This document shows, piece by piece, positions 8,605-12,793 of a DNA stretch of 12,793 nt. The position numbers and the translations under genes are program-made. Source of the DNA: Euperipatoides rowelli (Eukaryota > Onychophora > Udeonychophora > Euonychophora > Peripatopsidae); the NCBI GenBank assembly GCA_003024985.2, contig PXIH01S0000218.1. The stretch is one strand, 5' to 3'. Under the pieces are notes generated by a model. It was not told the DNA's origin, did no database searches, and was given only the letters and a program-made list of their open reading frames with translations. How positions within the stretch are numbered: the stretch's first letter is position 1; every line of letters begins with the position of its first letter.

Positions 8605-9241
8605 CCTTTGAGCGACCGCGCTGTCGTAAAATTTACGACAAATTCAATTTTTTATAAAATGTGTCTATGTGTATAGTCTTGTAGGTTTATCTCTGCCTTC
8701 TATTCCTAAAACTAACTCCCCACTACAATATTGGTAGGTTTTTACCATGCACATAGCCCATTTTATAGTTATTTTTTAGAATTCTATGTAAAAAGATGCC
8801 CAGACATAAATTTTATGACAAGCGACCGTTGATGTAATAATATTGATTTTCAGGTAGCATAATACAAATATTATAAAACATTTAGGAATAAACTTATATA
8901 TTTTTAAAATCGAAATATAATGCAGATTTCAAAAATCAAAACCAAAAACATCTATCTCAAACGACAGATAAACAGTAATTAAAAATGTAAGATAAACTCG
9001 CTTTTTTTTTTTTAATAGCTGACATTTAGAAACAAATTGGCCTAACTCATAAAAAAATCTGTTTGTTGGATTTTTTTTCTTCTTTATATAATAAAATACC
9101 TGGCAATAAATAGAAATAAATATGTTTAATCATTTCATTTTTACACATATTTGGAAACTTTTATACATAGGATTCTATGAGTTGTAAAAATTACGACACA
9201 CGACTGTTCATGTTAAAATTTTGAACGCGACCCCTCAAAGG
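8605..9241. mobile_element. piggyBac-like MITE, 637 bp, TTAA target
   Basis: TTAA occurs immediately outside both ends (8601-8604 and 9242-9245). The left end is CCTTTGAGCGACCGCG and the reverse complement of the right end is CCTTTGAGGGGTCGCG, matching at 13 of 16 positions. TTAA duplication and CCYTTTG-like termini are characteristic of the piggyBac superfamily (established knowledge; no database search was possible). Sub-terminal motifs recur: GTCGTAAAATTTACGACA near the left end, AAGCGACCGTTGATGT at about 8819-8835, and ATTACGACACACGACTGTTC near the right end. There is no transposase frame, so this is a non-autonomous copy mobilised in trans. Confidence 0.8.
8622..8640. repeat. Palindrome TGTCGTAAA-A-TTTACGACA
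   Basis: A 9-bp inverted repeat with a single central A lies 17 bp inside the left terminus of the piggyBac-like element. Similar but imperfect GAC-TAAA/TTTA-GAC sequences occur at 8803-8820 and 9182-9198. Internal repeats close to the TIR are common in piggyBac elements and may be transposase-binding sites; that role is inferred. Confidence 0.75.
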
Positions 9242-9245
9242 TTAA

Positions 9246-10873
9246 CTTTTTGATACACATACAAATGTACACACTTTTGATGTACAACCTTCATCCAATA
9301 TGACTATTCTTCCAATGCTCAACTATTTCAAATATTAATTTCCTTGAGTTTAACAATTTAATTCCAAATTATCTGTAAAGAGAAAAAAAATCCTTGATGT
9401 GTACAAGTATGGAAAGAAAATGTCTTATTTTCCACATAGGCCGGAGTGCCCAGAATATGAACTTCTAACCTATATATGCACAAGCAGGCCATGGCCAGAT
9501 TTAAACCGCACGGCCATGACGTCTTGGCAATTATACTTTTTTTTAGTCATTTTTCTTATAGAAAATTTCAGCAAATTCCATTTGTCCGATACTGAATTGA
9601 ACACACAGTGTTCAGACTACAGTTATTTTTAAACAAGCATAGAAATCTGGGACACAGATTCAACTATATAGTGCCTTTCAAATCCTTGTAATCTTGCCTA
9701 GATCTAACGTAGATTGGCCCATTTACATTATTTGTCTGTGCATTGAGCTGCGTTACAAAACTAATCAAGGTAAGCTTAATTTAAATTTTAAAAAAAAAAA
9801 ACTACAAAACCTGCTTCGTAGTAACCCATTGCGCCAAGTTACAATTTACTTATTCACATGCATAATTTATCTTAGTTAACGGACAAGCTCATAACACATC
9901 TTTCTAATCCATGAAATACACAAAGATCTTGGGGTTTTGATTGGCAATCAACTAAATTTCTCAGCACACGCTGCTTCCATAGCCGGCAAAAAACTATCTA
10001 TAATCCTAATTGGAATAAGATTGTATTCCGAAGCCAGTAACAGCGCCATCTATGCTCAGTGCGGGAACTATTTTTAGAAATTTTAAGTGATGTTTTCTCT
10101 TAGATATAAATAAAACAAAAAAAACAACAGGCTTAAACAAAAAAATGTTTGATGCCTGTAACTGGCTTAAACGCTAAAAATTGACTATTGTGAAACTAGT
10201 AGGCCTAAAGGCGAGACATGTTGACCATTGAAAACTCATTTAGACGTATGACTAAACCCATAGCCGGTTTTTACAATTTTTCATATCAACTACGACTTCA
10301 ACAACTGAATGTTAACCACTATCAAATATTTTTATATTTGGATCTATTGTTCATGTATATAAAAATTTTCCAGCAAATATCAATAAAATTTTCACACTAA
10401 ATAGTAGCAATTGTTCAAGAAAACAGTTTTTCTATTAAAATCAATTTTATAAAGACAAAATGATGAGATAAATTCATTACAAATAGAAACATTAATGCTT
10501 GGAATACCTTGCCTGCTCGCTGTTTCGAGAAAGCCCTATATCATTTTTCAAAAGAGAAATATTTGTATACATCAGAACAGAAATTGATTACATGTATCTA
10601 CAGTTTAGTTTTAGTATTATGGTGTTGGTTAGTTTTTTTCTTTTTTGTTAAATTAAGTATTTTAAATTCTGTTGTTTTTTTCCTTCCTTCCTTGTTCTTT
10701 TCTTGTAATAAGACCTATTGGTCTTTCCTGTTAATTTTCATGAATAGTTACACTATAAAATACATAAAAATTAAAATGGCAGAAAATTACTTTCATTTGT
10801 ATTGGGCTGTTCCCCTATCCCCATTAATAAATACGGAAAATATAACTTTCCATCATTATTTACAGAGGGCACC
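9246..10873. other. Long stretch with no recognisable gene
   Basis: About 1.6 kb of A/T-rich DNA. Open frames of 60-122 codons occur (9399-9632, 9694-9879, 10218-10400, 10509-10877), but none shows a recognisable domain, and the longest is dominated by F, L, S and Y runs arising from T-rich sequence. A hairpin of about 13 bp surrounds an A-run at 10127-10159 (ACAGGC...GCCTGT). A motif near 10041-10057 resembles the core of CTCF sites. Confidence 0.5.
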
Positions 10874-11400
10874 ATGAAGGATTATGAGGTCAACACCTAT
10901 GTTTATTTAGATCAATTGCTATCTACAAGTGAAAACCAAGTACAAAAGAAAAGTTTTTAACCAATGTGTACTCTCAATGATAACATATGGTGATGAAAAT
11001 TAAGGCTCAATGCAAAGATGATTAAAAAATTACAAACCACTTAAAAAAGTATGGAGAGGTGTATGATAGGAATAGCATACACAGAGAGAAAAAGGATTGA
11101 ATGATTAGAGCACAAACAAAGGTTTATGATATTAGAAGAGTTAAGAATTTAAAGTGGAAATGAGCAGGGCATGTAACAAGAAGGACAGATTATAAATGGA
11201 GTAATAATAATAATAATAATAATAATATTCAACTGGTTTCCAAGGGACGAAAATGACCATGAAAAAGATGTAATGTCAGATGGGAGAATGATATGGATAT
11301 GGTTGGAAATGAATTGCTGAAGATATAAATTCATGGAAAATCTTGGAGATGCCTTCATCAAGCAGTTGATTGATGGATATAGGTGGCTTATGATGACACC
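10874..11400 (+). mobile_element. LINE ORF2 C-terminal remnant with 3' end, plus strand
   Basis: This is a decayed 3' end of a non-LTR retrotransposon. Translated in several frames it gives the ordered C-terminal blocks of ORF2: EVNTYVYLDQ (10886-10915), VFNQCVLSMITYG (about 10951-10990), LNAKMIKKLQTT (about 11006-11041), ERCMIGI and ERKRIE, RAQTKVYDIRRVKNLKWK, a stop, then AGHVTRRTDYKWSN, and finally a frameshifted equivalent of SLGDAFIKQLIDG (about 11343-11380). At least three stops and several frameshifts make it a pseudogene. The WAGHxxRRTDxRW and SLGDAFIQQ blocks are known from animal endonuclease/reverse-transcriptase LINEs; I cannot assign the clade (RTE-, CR1- or Jockey-like). The end TTATGATGAC resembles the short TGATGA-type tail of such elements. 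A (TAA)n run at 11202-11226 interrupts the coding part. Confidence 0.85.
11202..11226 (+). repeat. (TAA)n microsatellite inside the LINE remnant
   Basis: About eight TAA units occur directly after the codons for KWS in the plus-strand LINE remnant. The minus-strand copy lacks this run, so it expanded after insertion. Confidence 0.9.
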
Positions 11401-11466
11401 GGTATAGCTTCAGCAATTAGTTTCCAACCATTATTATTATAATATCTGGCAAACTTTTTTAAATCA

Positions 11467-11512
11467 TCTTCCCATCTGACATTAAGTCTTCTTCCCATCT
11501 GGCATTAAGTCA
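11467..11512 (-). repeat. Tandem duplication of about 23 bp inside LINE coding remnant
   Basis: TCTTCCCATCTGACATTAAG and TCTTCCCATCTGGCATTAAG follow each other with a 23-bp offset. On the minus strand they encode the block around NVRWEDDL. The offset is not a multiple of three, so the duplication also breaks the frame. Confidence 0.8.
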
Positions 11513-11574
11513 TCTTCGTGGTCATTTTCTGTTCCTTGAAATCCAATCGAGTATTTCTGTAGTCCATCTATTAC

Positions 11575-11626
11575 CTTCTTGCCAAAGATTATATAAAGAG
11601 ACCTTTATATAATCTTTGCTTCTTGC
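11575..11626. repeat. 36-bp palindromic micro-insertion with 8-bp direct flanks
   Basis: CTTCTTGC occurs at 11575-11582 and again at 11619-11626. Between them lies a perfect inverted repeat with 16-bp arms, CAAAGATTATATAAAG (11583-11598) and CTTTATATAATCTTTG (11603-11618), and a 4-nt loop AGAC. In the plus-strand LINE copy the corresponding place has only one copy of the GCAAGAAG-like sequence, so both the palindrome and one flank are an insertion. It could be a tiny fold-back element with an 8-bp target duplication or the product of a template switch during repair. Confidence 0.85.
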
Positions 11627-11651
11627 TATATGCCCTGCCCATTTCCACTTA

Positions 11652-12019
11652 TTTTTTTTTTTTTTAAATTTTAATTTTAAAAGTTTAAACAGTAAGTCTG
11701 ATTTAATGGACATAATGATACAAATAAATAAAAATAAAATAAACACATGAAATAAGAAAATAATAAAAAAAAAACGAAAGGTATATTATATCTTATGCAA
11801 AAAAAAAACAATCAAAATAAACTTTTCAATTTACAAAAAAAAATATAAATATAATCCGCATAGACTATCTACATAATATATAAAGGTCATAGGCCTATGT
11901 AGTGTACATACACATAAACATACATACATATACTATTATATATACATTATATATAATTAATAATCAACAACATTATTATTTTTATTATAAAATTATACAG
12001 TTGTTGAACTAAATTTTAA
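11652..12019. mobile_element. A/T-rich insertion within the minus-strand LINE copy
   Basis: The LINE reading breaks off after the KRVNYLKF codons (ending near 12011) and resumes with KWKWAGHI (from about 11652). The plus-strand copy is continuous across this point (VKNLKWK), so roughly 350 bp were inserted. The direct repeat TAAATTTTAA occurs at 11665-11674 and 12010-12019 and is a candidate target-site duplication. A T-run (11652-11665), which is an A-run on the minus strand, lies at the low-coordinate junction, so a poly-A-tailed retroposed sequence on the minus strand is possible, but then the exact duplication differs. The interior is extremely A/T-rich and has no recognisable SINE promoter boxes. 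Confidence 0.6.
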
Positions 12020-12195
12020 ATAATTTACTCTTTTAATATCACAAACCTTTGTTTGTGCTCTTTTCCATTCAATCCTTTTTCTATCTCTCTGGGTTACTCC
12101 TATCATGCACCTCTCATTTCTTTGGTTTATAGTTTTTGAATCATCTTTGCATTAAGTGTCCAAGTTTCAGCACCATAATTATATCAATGATCTAT

Positions 12196-12249
12196 ATATA
12201 CTGTATGTATATATATATATTTACAGTATATATTATACATACAGTATAT
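12196..12249. repeat. 16-bp inverted repeat in (TA)-rich sequence
   Basis: ATATACTGTATGTATA (12196-12211) and TATACATACAGTATAT (12234-12249) are exact reverse complements separated by 22 bases of mostly TA repeats. This is likely a simple-sequence-derived palindrome. Confidence 0.75.
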
Positions 12250-12642
12250 GCAGTGTATACAATCATCTTTTCTTCGTTCTATAAGAAATGTGATTGTCCT
12301 TTCATATGCATTGTATATAACGTGAATTTTTTTCTTATAACTCTGGCTATTATTTCTTATTTCTATTCAAATCCTTTCTGATCTGATTTCCTTTTTGTGT
12401 TCCTAAGTTTATTATAAACACTAAAGTTTATAGCTCAACTCTGCAGAGAAAGAAATCAGACTTTAGAAATAAATGTAAGAAAGAAAGAAAAAAATACATT
12501 TCTTTTCAAAGAGCTCTTTATAAAATAAATTCTAAGTTCAGAAAATCTTGTATTGTCATCTGAATGAATCTTTTTTACAAAAGTCTAGCCTATGCACATT
12601 TCTTTAAAATATTGCTTTTATTTACAATTAATTCTTCTTTTC
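12250..12642. other. No recognisable feature
   Basis: Nearly 400 bases of A/T-rich sequence contain an (AAGA)n-like patch near 12478-12490 and no gene, RNA or bounded element that I can support. An 81-codon frame at 12136-12381 is an antisense shadow of the LINE remnant followed by the TA-rich palindrome. Confidence 0.5.
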
Positions 12643-12793
12643 TTAACACGTTGGCTGCAGTTATGCCCCATGTGCCAACATACAAAACAACATCCTAGAT
12701 GCTCAAAAACTTCTGTTATGATTAAATATTATAATAGTGGGTTACAAAACACCATTAGCATATATTTTATTCTGTGACCACCGGTGTGTCACA
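12643..12793 (+). mobile_element. Possible TTAA-bounded (piggyBac-like) terminus, cut by the window end
   Basis: TTAA (12643-12646) is followed by CACGTTGGCTGCAG, a layout similar to piggyBac-type short elements. About 130 bases inside, TGTGACCACCGGTGTGTCAC (12773-12792) is a near-perfect palindrome, comparable in position to the sub-terminal palindrome of the element at 8605-9241. The opposite end lies outside the window, so this remains tentative. Confidence 0.3.

Larger units (their letters stand above)
11403..12190 (-). mobile_element. LINE ORF2 C-terminal remnant, minus strand, interrupted
   Basis: This is a second copy of the same LINE family on the opposite strand. Reading the minus strand from about 12185 gives NYGAETWTLNAKMIQKL, then RCMIGVTQRDRKRIEWKRAQ followed by TKVCDIKRVNYLKF (34 codons uninterrupted, 12112 down to 12011). 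After an insertion it resumes with KWKWAGHIARSKDY and RWTTEILDWISRNRK, then NVRWEDDLKKFARYYNNNGW followed by KLIAEA. Several stops and frameshifts remain. It stops about 70 bp short of the 3' end present in the plus copy and meets that copy tail to tail at about 11400. Three later changes are visible: a ~350-bp insertion (11652-12019), a 36-bp palindromic insertion (11583-11618) and a tandem duplication (11467-11512). Confidence 0.85.

Noticed and set aside
9480-9530. tRNA-derived SINE on the minus strand
   Set aside because: GGTTTAAATCTGG resembles a B box, but there is no correctly spaced A box, no cloverleaf and no tail.
10509-10877. Longest open frame (122 codons) as a membrane-protein gene
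   Set aside because: Its hydrophobic character comes from T-rich sequence (long F, L, V runs). It has no recognisable domain, and its last bases touch the start of the LINE remnant. Nothing supports transcription or splicing.
12136-12381. 81-codon plus-strand open frame
   Set aside because: Its first part is the antisense of the minus-strand LINE remnant, and the middle is TA-rich simple sequence giving Y, I and T repeats.
1-12793. CRISPR array or prokaryotic defence system
   Set aside because: There are no regularly spaced identical repeats with unique spacers and no operon-like runs of genes. The repeats present are TIR elements, duplications and minisatellites.

Overview
This window looks like gene-poor, A+T-rich nuclear DNA from an animal, most likely an invertebrate. 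The signs are a base composition around 70% A+T by eye, frequent A/T homopolymers, short microsatellites, decayed LINE (non-LTR retrotransposon) coding sequence, and several short elements with terminal inverted repeats (TIRs) and target-site duplications (TSDs). I found no convincing host protein-coding gene, rRNA, tRNA, CRISPR array or bacterial-type operon. The open frames of 60-122 codons are short and of low complexity, and they show no recognisable domain except where they cross LINE remnants. Species cannot be named from the sequence.

Layout. Positions 1-1700 are anonymous A/T-rich sequence. A degraded hAT-like short element (MITE) lies at about 1702-2028. From 2030 to 3290 there is nothing identifiable. 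A diverged direct repeat occupies 3285-3380 and 3793-3890. Positions 3983-4278 hold short inverted and direct repeats, including a perfect 23-bp-arm hairpin. A 403-bp hAT-like MITE lies at 4444-4846. Two direct-orientation copies of a roughly 247-bp MITE lie at 5337-5583 and 6298-6545, each with near-identical 8-bp flanks, and between them is a diverged duplication of about 165 bp. Positions 6897-6911 are a run of 15 C. A 472-bp element with 30-bp TIRs (7787-8258) carries a 26-bp-arm hairpin and four degenerate copies of a ~65-bp minisatellite. A 637-bp piggyBac-like MITE bounded by TTAA lies at 8605-9241. Positions 9246-10873 are anonymous.

The right end (10874-12190) holds two remnants of the same LINE family joined tail-to-tail. 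Both derive from the extreme C-terminus of ORF2. The minus-strand copy is broken by a roughly 350-bp A/T-rich insertion, a 36-bp palindromic micro-insertion flanked by an 8-bp direct repeat, and a ~23-bp tandem duplication. A possible second TTAA-bounded terminus starts at 12643 and runs off the window.

No functional gene network can be described. The window is best read as a graveyard of non-autonomous DNA transposons plus LINE debris. The points most worth checking are the 8-bp-TSD MITE family, the TIR element with an internal minisatellite, the piggyBac-like MITE, the palindromic micro-insertion, the tail-to-tail LINE pair, and an apparent excess of the motif TAGGCTA/TAGGCCTA.
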